Assembly: GCA_016708315.1 (NCBI GenBank)
Contig: JADJGC010000015.1
Span: 1 to 64,000, forward strand
Source of the DNA: a bacterium
GTDB lineage: Bacteria > Zixibacteria > MSB-5A5 > CAIYYT01
DNA: 64,000 nucleotides
Direction: 5' to 3'
The position numbers were made by a program, and so were the translations under genes. This document shows, piece by piece, positions 29,801-38,721 of this stretch. The notes under the pieces are model-generated. The model did no database searches and was not told the DNA's origin. It was given only the letters and a program-made list of their open reading frames with translations. Within the stretch, counting starts at the first letter, position 1. Each line of letters begins with the position of its first letter.

Positions 29801-32800
29801 AAATTGATATCATTTACCGTAATCGCTACCACTTCGCTGTCTGTAAGCGCGCCGTCCGAGGCGATGAATGTCACATTGATGACGCCGGCTTGAGTGTAGC
29901 TCGGATTGAAGTTGAATGTGCCAGTGCCGTCACCGTTGTCGATGAACGTCGCATTAGCTGGTACGCCAATCGCTGTCAACGCTGGAGTCGATAAATCGAT
30001 GTCGCTGCCGCTGATGCTGAAATTGAGATTCGTACCTTCATCAACACTCTTCGGTCCGATTGCTGCAAGCACCGGCGCACGATTGAATTCTGTTACTGTA
30101 ACGGCGACAACTTCGCTGTCTGCTAGAAGCCCGTCAGACGCGATGAAGCGCACATTGTATATTCCGCTTTGTGTAAAATCGGGATCAAAATCGAATGTGC
30201 CGGTTCCGTTGCCGTTGTCCGTAAAGGTCGCATTGAGCGGAACATTTTCTGCAACGAGCGTGGGAATTGCGCCATCAGGGTCATTCGACGAGATTGCAAA
30301 ATTCAGGTTCGCGCCTTCGTCAACACTCCTCGGACCAATCGTCGCCAATACCGGCGCACGATTTACATTATTAACTGTAATCGCTACGACTTCGCTGTCA
30401 GCCAGTGATCCGTCCGAAGCGATGAACGTCACATTGAAAACTCCCGACTGTGTGAAATCAGGGCTGAAGTTGAATGTGCCGGTACCATTGCCATTGTCGG
30501 TATATGTCGCATTGAGCGGAACGCCAACAGCCGTCATGACCGGAGTCGTAACATCCGGGTCGGTCGCCGATGCCGCAAAGTTCAAAACAGCGCCTTCGTT
30601 GACATTTCGCGGACCGATGCTTGCAAGTACTGGCGCGCGATTGACGTTGTTCACAGTAATCGCTACGATTTCGCTATCGGCGGCAACGCCGTCAGAAGCG
30701 ATAAACGTCACATTGAAAACGCCGGCTTGTGTAAAATCTGGATTGAAGTCGAATGTTCCGGTACCGTTGCCATTGTCTGTGAAAGTCGCGTTCAATGGTG
30801 TACCAACGGCCGTAAGAGTCGGAGTTGTCAGATCAAGATCGCTTGCGCTAACTCCAAAGTTGAGATTCGCATTCTCATTTACATTCTTGGGTCCGATTGT
30901 CGCCAGGACCGGAGCTCGATTGAATTCAGTCACAGTGATTGCAACAAGCTCGGTATCCGCCAGCAATCCGTCTGATGCGACAAATCGAACGTTGTAGACG
31001 CCGCTCTGTGTAAAGTCTGGATCGAAGTCAAATGTCCCTGTGCCATTGCCATTGTCTGTAAACGTCGCATTGAGCGGAACATTCTCTGCAGTGAGTGTCG
31101 GTGTTGTAGCGTCAAAATCGCTCGCTGAGATGTTGAAATTCAGATTGTCGCCTTCAGAGACATTGCGAGCCCCAATAGCCGCCAATACCGGCGCCTGATT
31201 GACATTCGTCACCGTAATTGCAACGACTTCGCTGTCGGCAAGTGTACCATCGGAAGCAATGAACGTCACATTGAATACGCCCGATTGAGCAAAGTCCGGA
31301 TCAAAGTCAAAGGTCCCGGTACCATTGCCGTTGTCGATGAATGTCGCATTCAGCGGAACATTCAGTGCACTCAATGCCGCGAAATTGCCATCCGGATCAT
31401 TTGACGAAGCAACGAAATTCAGATTCGCACCTTCATTGACATTGCGCGGACCAATGCTCGCCAACACTGGGGCTCGATTCACGTTGTTCACGGTGATTGC
31501 AACGACTTCGCTATCAGCGGCAACGCCGTCCGACGCGATAAACGTCACATTGAAAACACCGGCTTGCGCGAAACTCGGATTGAAATCAAATGTACCCGTT
31601 CCATTGCCGTTATCTGTGAACGTTGCATTTAACGGCGTACCGACAGCGGTCAGCGTCGGTGTCGTCAAATCAAGGTCGCTTGCGCTGACACCAAAATTTA
31701 GATTCGCATTCTCATTGACATTCTTCGGACCGATTGCCGCCAATACCGGCGCACGATTGAAATCGGTTACGGTAATCGCCACGACTTCGCTATCTGCCAG
31801 AGCTCCATCGGATGAGATGAATCGCACATTGTAGATGCCGCTTTGCGTGAAATCAGGATCAAAATCGAAAGTTCCGGTTCCGTTGCCATTGTCGGTAAAC
31901 GTCGCATTCAATGGGACGTTTTCGGCAGTCAGTACAGGTATGGCGCCATCCGGATCGCTTGACGAGATATTGAAATTGAGATTGTTGCCTTCAGAGACAT
32001 TGCGAGAACCAATAGCCGCAAGCACTGGCGCGCGATTGACATTGTTTACTGTGATGGCGACAACTTCGCTGTCGGCCAGTGACCCATCAGAAGCGATGAA
32101 AGTCACATTGAACACACCCGACTGCGAGAAATCAGGATCAAAGTCGAACGTTCCGCTGCCATTGCCGTTATCTGTGAATGTCGCATTCGTCGGTACACCA
32201 AGCGCTGTAAGCGTCGGAGTTGCACCGTCTGCATCGCTGGCGGATATGGCGAAGTTCAAATTCGCGCCTTCATCGACGTTGCGTGGACCGACACTCGCCA
32301 ATACCGGCGCACGATTGACATTGTTCACTGTAATAGCGACAACTTCACTGTCTGCCAATGCCCCATCAGAAGCGATGAACGTGACGTTGAAGACGCCCGA
32401 TTGCGTGAAGCTCGGGTTGAAATCGAACGTACCCGTGCCATTGCCATTGTCGCTGAATGTCGCATTGAGCGGCACGTTGAGCGCTGTCAGGACCGGTGTA
32501 GTCACATCTGGATCAGATGCCGACACACCGAAGTTCAAATTCGCATTTTCATTAACATTCTTAGGTCCGATAGCGGCAAGCACCGGTGCAAGATTCACAT
32601 TGTTTACCGTGATTGCTACCGTCTCGCTGTCGGCAAGCAAGCCATCCGACGCGATGAATATCAAATTGTGAACGCCGCTTTGCGTGAAGTCCGGCGTAAA
32701 GCTGAACGATGCTGTACCGTTTCCATTATCTGTGTAGGTTGCATTCAACGGCAGCCCAACGACTGTCATCGCCGGATTTGTTCCGTCAAGGTCCGTAGCT

Positions 32801-35800
32801 GAGGTCGCGAATGCAAGATTGGAGTTCTCGTTCACGTTCTTCGGACCGATCGCCGCCAACACCGGTCTTTGGTTACCGGCTTCGTTGACTGTTATTGCAA
32901 CAACTTCGCTATCGGCAAGCACACCGTCGGAAGCAATGAACGTAACATTGTAAACACCGGCTTGGACAAAAGTCGGGTTAAAGTTGAACGTGCCCGTGCC
33001 ATTGCCGTTGTTGGTGAAGTTGCCATTGAGCGGAACATTGACCGCGCTCAATACCGGAGTTCCACCATCGGCATCACTGCTGCTTACGCCGAAGTTGAGA
33101 TTGGCGCCCTCAGTTACCGATCGGGGACCGACGCTCGCAAGCACCGGCGCGCGGTTGACATCATTGACAGTTATCGCGACCAATTCGCTGTCGGCAATTG
33201 CCCCATCTGAGGCGATAAATGTCACATTGTAAACGCCCGACTGAGTGAAGCTCGGAGTAAAATTGAAGGTCGCTGTCCCGTTGCCGTTGTCGGTGTAACT
33301 TGACCCGACCGGCAGGTTTACAGCCGTCATCGTCGGCGATGTTCCGTCAGGATCAGTTGACGATGTATTGAAGTTCAGATTTGCATTTTCGTTGACGTTG
33401 CGCGGTCCGATTGCTGCAAGCACCGGCGCACGATTGACGTTGTTGACCGTAATCACAACGACCTCACTATCGGCAAGCACACCATCAGAGGCGACGAATG
33501 TCACGTTGAAGACGCCGCCCTGAGCGAAACTCGGAGTGAAGTTGAAAGTACCCGTGCCATTACCGTTGTCAATGAATGTCGCACCAGATGGCAGGTGCAC
33601 CGCGCTCATGGTCGGAATCGTGCCGTCCGGATCAGTCGCTGATGAATTGAAGTTCAAATTCGCATTTTCATTGACGTTACGCGGACCGATTGCTGCCAAT
33701 ACCGGCGAACGGTTGACATTGTTAACCGTAATCGCAACGACCTCGCTGTCGGCCAAAGCACCATCAGAAGCGATGAATGTCACATTAACCACACCGGCTT
33801 GCGTGAAATCAGGATCAAAGTCGAACGTGCCGGTACCATTACCATTGTCGGTAAAAGTCGCATTGGCTGGGACGCCAACAGCCGTCAGAGTTGGAGTAGT
33901 CAGATCTGGATCGGAAGCCGAAACGTTGAAATTCAAATTCGCATTTTCATCAACACTCTTCGGACCGATAGCCGCCAGTACTGGAGGCAGACTCAGGTCG
34001 TTTACCGTAACGACGACCACTTCGGTGTCGCTCAGAACTCCGTCTGAAGCAATAAATCGAACGTTATAGTTGCCCGATTGCGTGAAGTCCGGATCAAAGT
34101 CAAATGTCCCCGTCCCATTGCCATTATCTGTGAAGCTCGCATTTGCGGGTACGTTCTCTGCCACCAGCGTCGGGGTCGTGCCGTCAAGATCGCTGGCACT
34201 TACCGCAAAATTGAGATTAGCGCCCTCGTTGACATTTCGGGGTCCAATCGCTGCCAGAACCGGAGCCTGATTGGTGTTGGTGACTGTGATAGCAACCACT
34301 TCGCTGTCCGCAAGCGCGCCGTCAGATGTGATAAAGGTCACGTTGAATAGGCCGCTTTGTGTGAAGTTAGGATTGAAATTGAAAGTCGCAGTGCCGTTGC
34401 CATTGTCGGTCAGAGTTGCATTTGCCGGTGTGCCAACCGCAGTAAAGGTCGGCGTTGTAGCGTCCGGATCAGAAGCAGTAATCGCAAAATTCAGATTCGC
34501 GCCCTCGGCAACATTCTTCGCACCTATGGCAGCCAATACCGGCGCACGGTTGACATTGTTAACCGTAATCGCGACTACTTCACTATCAGCAAGCGTTCCA
34601 TCAGAAGCGATGAATGTGACATTGAAAACACCCGACTGAGTGAAGTTCGGCGTAAAGTTGAATGTCCCGGTACCATTGCCGTTGTTGACGAATGTCGCAC
34701 CAGAAGGAAGATTCACCGCGCTCATGGTTGGCGTGGTTCCATCCGCGTCAGTTGCAGACGAGTTGAAATTCAGGTTCGCATTTTCGTTGACGTTGCGTGG
34801 TCCGATTGTCGCCAATACCGGCGCACGATTGACATTGTTGACCGTAATCGCTACGACTTCACTATCAGCCAGCGTTCCATCAGATGCTATGAATGTGACA
34901 TTGAATACACCGCTCTGAGTGAAATTCGGATTGAAATTGAATGTCCCGGTGCCATTGCCATTGTCCGTAAATGTCGCATTAGTCGGCACGTTGACTGCAC
35001 TGAGTGCCGGTGTCGTACCATCAGCGTCTGTAGCTGAAACGCCGAAATTGAGATTGGCACCTTCGTTGACGTTGCGGGGACCAATCGATGCCAAGACCGG
35101 CGCTGATCCGGCGCGCGCGAAGTTCACTACGAAGTAGTTCACGGAAGACGTTGTACCGCTGCTACTGGTAGCCCGCTGTAGTCTTAGGGTTGTCGTGTTT
35201 AACAACTGGTGTGTAAACGATGACATACCGGGGTTATCGTCAGCGCTGTAACTTGTGCGCCCCCAGCTGTTGCCGTACATCGATTGATTTGCCGAAAACG
35301 CTATCGCGCGGGCGAGATTGACTGCAGATATTGTAACATCATTTTGCGTCGTCGTGCCGCTAAAGCTCGAAATGGCATTCTGGACCGTGTTGCCAATCGG
35401 AAGCTGAATCGCTTCCCAGGCAATGCTTAATGCTGCACCAGTATTGTCGCGAGTGAATTCTAATTGGGTAGCAGAATTGAATCTACCGCGAAGCATCTTT
35501 TGGCCGATGTTGGCGGCAGTCCCGCTTGCGGCATGGTAGCTATAGAGTAAAATTGAACGGCTCAGGTCGACCGAAGAAATCGTCGGTGTAGACGTAGCTG
35601 TGCCAGTTGTCATCGACGTCAGGTTACGCTGAACGCTCGCTCCCGGGAAACTCACGACTTGCCACTCGGCATTGCCGCCCGAACCGCCGTTAGTGGCGAA
35701 TTCCAGGTTCGTTGATGAAGTCAACCGCGCACGGCCAAAGTCATCATTGCTGAATCCGGTGCCAGACTTGTCTTTGCTCACAATTACAAAGCTCTCGGCA

Positions 35801-36228
35801 AGATTGACACTTGTGATTGCCTGATTCACTGTTGCCGCACCAAGCGTCGTGGTACCGCGTTGAACCGTAACTCCTGAATCAAACTCAGCAACATACCAGC
35901 GCACGGTTACTGAACCGCTGCCGGTGTTTTTTGCCAAACGCAGATTGGTCGCACTCGTCAATTGACCGCGAACAGACCCTTCCTGGGGAGATGGCAGGCT
36001 GTTTCGTTCGCTGAATATCAAAATCGACTTGGTGAGATCAACTGAAGTGATCGTGACATTCTGCGTCGCCGCTGTAAATGTCACTTCGCCCGTCTGAACA
36101 TTCTTTACTGAGGCCGCTTGCGAGTTGCTTCCGAGGAAGAGCAACATTGTGGTTACATAAACCAAAAGCGGCAGGCGAGGAAACCGGCCGTGAATCGTTC
36201 GTTTCTGCATAGCATTACCAATCTGCAT
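23890..36228 (-). CDS. Giant secreted repeat protein (4,112 aa) with 37 Ig/cadherin-like units
   Basis: The ATG at 36228 follows GGGAG by 6 nt. Order: a signal peptide (about 1-39, ending NSQA); four imperfect repeats of about 80-90 aa (about 40-375), each with a VQ start, an SVDL/SVNL strand and a final WxVxxF strand; 37 tandem 93-aa units (about 376-3816); an FN3-like domain (about 3822-3930); and two related about 75-aa C-terminal repeats (DVINS, LPSSQSYRSRFAAGFGTNF). The units resemble He_PIG/cadherin-like Ig domains. Each carries an acidic ASDxDG segment and DNGNGTGTF, compatible with calcium binding. There is neither a dockerin nor a T9SS-type sorting domain at the C-terminus, unlike nearly all its neighbours. 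The likely role is a long fibrous adhesin or surface spacer. Confidence 0.85.
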   Translation of the reverse strand: MQIGNAMQKRTIHGRFPRLPLLVYVTTMLLFLGSNSQAASVKNVQTGEVTFTAATQNVTITSVDLTKSILIFSERNSLPSPQEGSVRGQLTSATNLRLAKNTGSGSVTVRWYVAEFDSGVTVQRGTTTLGAATVNQAITSVNLAESFVIVSKDKSGTGFSNDDFGRARLTSSTNLEFATNGGSGGNAEWQVVSFPGASVQRNLTSMTTGTATSTPTISSVDLSRSILLYSYHAASGTAANIGQKMLRGRFNSATQLEFTRDNTGAALSIAWEAIQLPIGNTVQNAISSFSGTTTQNDVTISAVNLARAIAFSANQSMYGNSWGRTSYSADDNPGMSSFTHQLLNTTTLRLQRATSSSGTTSSVNYFVVNFARAGSAPVLASIGPRNVNEGANLNFGVSATDADGTTPALSAVNVPTNATFTDNGNGTGTFNFNPNFTQSGVFNVTFIASDGTLADSEVVAITVNNVNRAPVLATIGPRNVNENANLNFNSSATDADGTTPTMSAVNLPSGATFVNNGNGTGTFNFTPNFTQSGVFNVTFIASDGTLADSEVVAITVNNVNRAPVLAAIGAKNVAEGANLNFAITASDPDATTPTFTAVGTPANATLTDNGNGTATFNFNPNFTQSGLFNVTFITSDGALADSEVVAITVTNTNQAPVLAAIGPRNVNEGANLNFAVSASDLDGTTPTLVAENVPANASFTDNGNGTGTFDFDPDFTQSGNYNVRFIASDGVLSDTEVVVVTVNDLSLPPVLAAIGPKSVDENANLNFNVSASDPDLTTPTLTAVGVPANATFTDNGNGTGTFDFDPDFTQAGVVNVTFIASDGALADSEVVAITVNNVNRSPVLAAIGPRNVNENANLNFNSSATDPDGTIPTMSAVHLPSGATFIDNGNGTGTFNFTPSFAQGGVFNVTFVASDGVLADSEVVVITVNNVNRAPVLAAIGPRNVNENANLNFNTSSTDPDGTSPTMTAVNLPVGSSYTDNGNGTATFNFTPSFTQSGVYNVTFIASDGAIADSELVAITVNDVNRAPVLASVGPRSVTEGANLNFGVSSSDADGGTPVLSAVNVPLNGNFTNNGNGTGTFNFNPTFVQAGVYNVTFIASDGVLADSEVVAITVNEAGNQRPVLAAIGPKNVNENSNLAFATSATDLDGTNPAMTVVGLPLNATYTDNGNGTASFSFTPDFTQSGVHNLIFIASDGLLADSETVAITVNNVNLAPVLAAIGPKNVNENANLNFGVSASDPDVTTPVLTALNVPLNATFSDNGNGTGTFDFNPSFTQSGVFNVTFIASDGALADSEVVAITVNNVNRAPVLASVGPRNVDEGANLNFAISASDADGATPTLTALGVPTNATFTDNGNGSGTFDFDPDFSQSGVFNVTFIASDGSLADSEVVAITVNNVNRAPVLAAIGSRNVSEGNNLNFNISSSDPDGAIPVLTAENVPLNATFTDNGNGTGTFDFDPDFTQSGIYNVRFISSDGALADSEVVAITVTDFNRAPVLAAIGPKNVNENANLNFGVSASDLDLTTPTLTAVGTPLNATFTDNGNGTGTFDFNPSFAQAGVFNVTFIASDGVAADSEVVAITVNNVNRAPVLASIGPRNVNEGANLNFVASSNDPDGNFAALSALNVPLNATFIDNGNGTGTFDFDPDFAQSGVFNVTFIASDGTLADSEVVAITVTNVNQAPVLAAIGARNVSEGDNLNFNISASDFDATTPTLTAENVPLNATFTDNGNGTGTFDFDPDFTQSGVYNVRFVASDGLLADTELVAITVTEFNRAPVLATIGPKNVNENANLNFGVSASDLDLTTPTLTAVGTPLNATFTDNGNGTGTFDFNPDFTQAGVFNVTFIASDGVAADSEIVAITVNNVNRAPVLASIGPRNVNEGAVLNFAASATDPDVTTPVMTAVGVPLNATYTDNGNGTGTFNFSPDFTQSGVFNVTFIASDGSLADSEVVAITVNNVNRAPVLATIGPRSVDEGANLNFAISSNDPDGAIPTLVAENVPLNATFTDNGNGTGTFDFDPDFTQSGIYNVRFIASDGLLADSEVVAVTVTEFNRAPVLAAIGPKSVDEGTNLNFSISGSDIDLSTPALTAIGVPANATFIDNGDGTGTFNFNPSYTQAGVINVTFIASDGALTDSEVVAITVNDINLPPVLAAIGPRNVNENANLNFGVSATDPEASIPSLTALNVPVNATFTDNGNGTGTFNFNPSFSQAGVINVTFIAFDGILADSEVVAITVNNVNRAPVLAAVGPRNVTEGANLNFVVNGSDPDGNIPTIVAQNLPLNATFADNGNGTGTFNFNPTFVQAGVYNVRFIVSDGTLADSELVAITVNEAGNQRPVLTAIGPRSVTEGQNLTFNISATDADGSLPTFSGANIPLNASLINNGNGTATFTFDPSFVQSTNYLITFIASDGVLADSEVVTITVNDAGNQRPVLAPIGPQTTGEGVLLSLVLSASDADQTIPGFIAFGLPANSSLSDNGNGTATFSFTPNFTQAAIYNVIFVAFDGSLADSETVTITVTNTNRAPVQAAIGAKSVAEGGTLSFATSATDPDGPIPVLTALNVPVNANYTNNGNGTGSFTFNPNFSQAGVYNVTFIASDGNLADSEVVAISVTGTNLTPVLASIGPRSVTEGANLTFNISATDPDGTTPTLSALSVPLNAIFVDNGNGTGTIDFDPSFIQAGVYNVTFIASDGLLADSEVVAITVNEAGNQTPVLTAIGPKSVTEGQLLTFIATASDPDQTTPTLTAVNLPAGASFVDNSNGAGSFNFTPNFTQAGVYNVSFIASDGALADTEVVAITVNEAGNQRPVLAAIGAQSATEGVTLNFAASATDADATTPLLTAVGLPINASFNDNGNGTGAFSFTPDFLQAGVYNVTFIASDGVLADSEVVVITVFDAGNQAPVLAAIGPRSVTEGANLNFNISATDADATTPSLVAQSLPANASFVDNGNGTGTFDFNPSYVQAGVYNVRFIAGDGALADTEVVAITVNEAGNQRPVLASIGAKNVNEGGNLNFGISASDLDLTVLTLSAASVPANATFTDNGNGTGTFNFSPSFTQAGVFNVTLIASDGALADSEVVAITVNQVNLSPVLAAIGPKVVAEGANLNFNATATDPDATIPTLTALNVPTNATFTDNGNGSGTLNFNPNFTQSGVYNVTFIASDGVLADSEVVAITVNGVNLPPVLAAIGPRNVNEGANLNFNVSGSDPDLSTPALSAVNVPLNATFTDNGNGTGTFNFSPNFTQAGVFNVTFIASDGALADSEVVAITVNNVNLAPVLAAIGPKVVAEGANLNFNATSTDPDATIPTLTALNVPTNATFVDNGNGSGTFDFDPDFTQGGVFNVTFVASDGVLADSEVVAITVSGVNLPPVLASIGPRNVNEGANLNFSVSGSDPDLSTPALSAVNVPLNATFTDNGNGTGTFNFSPNFTQAGVFNVTFIASDGALADSEVVAITVNNVNLSPVLANIGPRNVNEGANLNFGVSSTDPDLNFPVLTAVNVPLNATLTDNGNGTGTFDFDPSFTQAGVFNVTFIASDGALADSEVVAITVNNVNLAPVLATIGPKVVAEGANLNFSATATDPDATIPTLTALNVPTNATFTDNGNGSGTFDFDPDFTQGGVYNVTFIASDGVLADSEVVAITVSGVNLPPVLAAIGPRNVNEGANLNFSVSGSDPDLSTPALSAVNVPLNATFTDNGNGTGTFNFSPSFTQAGVFSVTFIASDGALADSEVVAITVNNVNLAPVLATIGPRNVNEGANLNFNVTASDADATTPTLTAQNLPSNSTFNDNGNGTGTFNFNPTYLQDGVYNVRFIASDGVLADTEIVAITVFDQGGSVPPGRVPDLMAQINGNAIRLTWSPISTDSVGLPTLIDRYIIYRGTRAYFNPTPAESIGGVAAAIGEFTDNDLNGADVVGDANTNYFYAVKVVDQIGRVSNVSNRVGEYDYPMVISPSTDFNLAGLPFANTGLITAQDVINSMGGTTNINTLNNYIPSSQSYQARFAAGFGTNFAVAPGSVFQVNVKTNFTWSIAGRVPDSGSTSYSILTTPTTDYSLIMIPFEFETNFLFAQDVINSIPGLLNTLNEFLPSSQSYRSRFAAGFGTNFSVKAGRVYQANAAANGAFPAP
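24780..35103 (-). repeat. 37 tandem copies of a 279-bp unit with nested super-repeats
   Basis: Counting the PVLAxIGP starts gives 37 units of 93 codons, which fills the interval almost exactly. Some units group into larger repeats. Three consecutive three-unit blocks lie in about 29800-32315; each contains an ENVPLNATFTDNGNGTGTF unit followed by a PKxVxExxNLNF unit. Two-unit blocks (PKVVAEGANLNF then PRNVNEGANLNF) lie in about 25060-27015. Confidence 0.9.
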
Positions 36229-36285
36229 CTATTACTCCCATTATCTGTGCATCACCATGCGCGCCTGCTTCAGTGCAAGCGCATT

Positions 36286-36323
36286 CGGGAGCGAGCGCGT
36301 ATGTGTACTTCGGCTCGCTCCCG
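36286..36323 (-). terminator. Hairpin after the 36335-38617 gene
   Basis: A perfect 11-bp stem (CGGGAGCGAGC / GCTCGCTCCCG) with a 16-nt loop, 12 bp after the stop codon at 36335. No T-run follows, so termination is uncertain. Confidence 0.5.
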
Positions 36324-36334
36324 ACGCGACTATC

Positions 36335-38617
36335 TTACTTAAGCAGAACCATCTTCTTCGTCTGCGAGTGATCTCCTATCGTAAGACGATAGAAGTAAAC
36401 TCCCGACGCGACCTTCTGCCCATCGCTCGAAATTCCGTTCCACTTGAAAGTGTGCGGACCGGCAGCTAAGGGCTCGTCCACTATAGTATTAATCGGCTGT
36501 CCGAGCAGGTTATAGACTACCAGACGCGCTTGTTTTCCTGCTGACGTCGGATTAATCTCAAATTCAATGCTCGTTTCAGGATTGAACGGGTTCGGATAGT
36601 TCTGGTTCAATGTGAAAGGTCCCGGCAACGGCGAGGTCCGGTTCAAATTCTTGACCGGAATCTGCACCGCATTCGGATCGGTCATGACAGCATATTCCAG
36701 CTTCAAATCATCCGTGGTGATGTCAACGCCATCGTTAAGTTCAATTGGCAGTTCGAGTATGACGCCCGAACCGGAAGTCATGAACTTATTCAAGCTGAGA
36801 CCCGGGTAAAGCAACACTACCAGATCGCCAAGACCGTTGTCGCTGTATTGAAGCGAAAGGTCGTTTGACAGGCCGGCTTTGCGCGGCGTACGAATATGGA
36901 TTTTGTCTGGATTGTAGGAGACCTTTACTTGAACGCCGGCAATATCCGTCGGCAGTTGAGCGCTCATTTCGAGTGTCTCTGTCGATTCTCCTGAGATCGG
37001 ACGACTCAGGTCAAGCTCTGCTTCGTCGCCGGTCCAGTTGCCCGGCGCCGGTGTCGTACCGCCGAATACCTGATTGATAATCGCCTGCAGATCGATGACA
37101 TCAACAAACGTGTCGCGATTCATGTCGGCTGCAGTAAACTGGCGAAGATTCAAATCGATGTCGCCAATGATGTAACCCACGACAATAACCATGTCCGCGA
37201 TATCGACGCGTCCGTCACCGTTGACGTCGCCACCCGGATCAACTACGAATACACCGTTGGTGTCGGCTTCAAGCGCAATCGATGGCTGGAACGGATCAGG
37301 GCTGATTGCCTCAAATGCGTTTTCGAATTTGATCTTCGACTGACCGACCGGCGCGCTGCCGCGAACTGTCACCCAGAAGTCTGAGATAGCCGAAGTCGGC
37401 CCGGTGATGACTTTCTCGTTGTTGAGACCAAACGCGACCACGCGAATTCGTCCCGGTGTATCGCCGATATTGTCATAGACGGTGAAGTTCGTTAAGCGAA
37501 CCGTCGGCACGAGCGAGTCGATTATCAGCACGTTCGGGTTATACACGAAGTCGTATTGGATACCGTAAACATCTCGAGTAGAAGCCAGGTTCACCGGAAT
37601 ACTAATTCCAGCCAGCCCCGGCGTACCTCCGGCAATCGGACCAAGACCCGGTTTTGAGACCGTGAATATCTGATCCCCGACAATTACAACTGATCCAACG
37701 TTGATTGTGACTTGTCGCTGAGTCGCTTGCAATGGAGTATTATCGACGCAGCTGAATGTTATAATGTATTGACCAGTTTGCGACGCATTTGGCGTCCAAC
37801 TGAATGTGCCGCTGGTCGAACCGTTGCCGCTCACTGAACCGCTTGATCCGAATTGCGCTCCCGACGGGAGCCCGCTGGCGCTCAGAGTAATCGGCTGCGG
37901 GGAGTTGGCATCAGAGGCTGATACTTGAAATGAAATCTGTGTGCCGGTATTGACATTATAGCTGTTCGGCGAAATTGCCGCAATCACCGGAGGCACCGGA
38001 TCATCCGGATCGGGATCTATTACGACGCCGGTGTCAATATCAAGTGTACCGGAAATGATCGTCGGCAGGATTGTATTCAAACCTGAAGCGTCCGAGTACT
38101 GACATCGCCTGGGATCAGCCGAGCCAAAGAAATCGTTGGGGCTCCAGATTGTAATCTGAGTAGCGGTACCGAGAGGAATGTTCGGCTTAATTCTTACATT
38201 GAATTGGAGCACGTTCCCGCTACCGATTGGAATCGATCCAGCCGTTCCATCACCTGCCGCAATAATCGAGCCGTGGGTCGAGTCAGTCGCGGCCATGACC
38301 AAGTTCTGGAAGTTGAACACGTTCGGTATACCACGATTAATCAGCGATGTAGTGACGAAGAAAGTACCGCCATCGACCGTACCTTCGAACGTAATCTTGC
38401 TCGTATCGATGATTACAAACGCGGTGAATCCCAATAGCGTCGCACTACCGTTGGCAATGTGCAATTTGATGGGCACCACCGTACCGGGTGCACCTTGCGT
38501 GTTTACCACCCGAAAAGTATCTGCATCCGAAATCACCGGTTGCGCGACGGCGCTGCTGGGCGAAATCAATGCCGCCAGTGCTATCAATAGCAGGAGCGGA
38601 AGAATTCGTTTCATCAT
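36335..38617 (-). CDS. Secreted protein with two cohesin-like domains, dockerin pair and T9SS-type sorting domain
   Basis: The ATG at 38617 follows GAGGT by 6 nt. The 760-aa protein has a signal peptide (about 1-25), a cohesin-like domain (about 30-200), an Ig domain of the He_PIG type (about 215-315, GLPSGAQFGSSGSVSG) and a second cohesin-like domain (about 320-475). An internal dockerin pair follows (about 480-545, GDVNGDGRVDIADMV and ADMNRDTFVDVIDL), then a beta domain. The C-terminal sorting domain (about 675-760) has NQNYPNPFNPETSIEF, VVYNLLGQPINTI and SQTKKMVLLK. A protein with both cohesin-like and dockerin modules could act as a scaffold linking others. The next two upstream genes have the same plan. 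Confidence 0.78.
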   Translation of the reverse strand: MMKRILPLLLLIALAALISPSSAVAQPVISDADTFRVVNTQGAPGTVVPIKLHIANGSATLLGFTAFVIIDTSKITFEGTVDGGTFFVTTSLINRGIPNVFNFQNLVMAATDSTHGSIIAAGDGTAGSIPIGSGNVLQFNVRIKPNIPLGTATQITIWSPNDFFGSADPRRCQYSDASGLNTILPTIISGTLDIDTGVVIDPDPDDPVPPVIAAISPNSYNVNTGTQISFQVSASDANSPQPITLSASGLPSGAQFGSSGSVSGNGSTSGTFSWTPNASQTGQYIITFSCVDNTPLQATQRQVTINVGSVVIVGDQIFTVSKPGLGPIAGGTPGLAGISIPVNLASTRDVYGIQYDFVYNPNVLIIDSLVPTVRLTNFTVYDNIGDTPGRIRVVAFGLNNEKVITGPTSAISDFWVTVRGSAPVGQSKIKFENAFEAISPDPFQPSIALEADTNGVFVVDPGGDVNGDGRVDIADMVIVVGYIIGDIDLNLRQFTAADMNRDTFVDVIDLQAIINQVFGGTTPAPGNWTGDEAELDLSRPISGESTETLEMSAQLPTDIAGVQVKVSYNPDKIHIRTPRKAGLSNDLSLQYSDNGLGDLVVLLYPGLSLNKFMTSGSGVILELPIELNDGVDITTDDLKLEYAVMTDPNAVQIPVKNLNRTSPLPGPFTLNQNYPNPFNPETSIEFEINPTSAGKQARLVVYNLLGQPINTIVDEPLAAGPHTFKWNGISSDGQKVASGVYFYRLTIGDHSQTKKMVLLK

Positions 38618-38658
38618 AGTACTACCTCTGAATAGAAAATTATATCCTGTATAAGTAT

Positions 38659-38680
38659 CCTGCCCCGCATTCGCGGCAGG
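38659..38680 (-). other. Intergenic hairpin between two cohesin genes
   Basis: CCTGCC-CGC / GCG-GCAGG with a 4-nt loop and one bulged base. There is no T-run. A TATAAT without a matching -35 box lies just after it on the minus strand. Confidence 0.35.
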
Positions 38681-38721
38681 TGTATTAGTCGATTCTGTGT
38701 AGCAAAACATTTCCCGGACCC

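Noticed and set aside
24780..35103. CRISPR-like or satellite array.
   Set aside because: The 279-bp period is an exact multiple of three and codes for one uninterrupted protein; there are no short repeats with spacers.
20908..35137. Long plus-strand open frames opposite the repeat genes (up to about 670 codons), with repeated VPLPLSVNVALSGT-like or RIECAG-like text.
   Set aside because: They are reverse-complement shadows of the 279-bp repeat units. They have no ribosome sites or signal peptides, and their periodicity matches the minus-strand units exactly.
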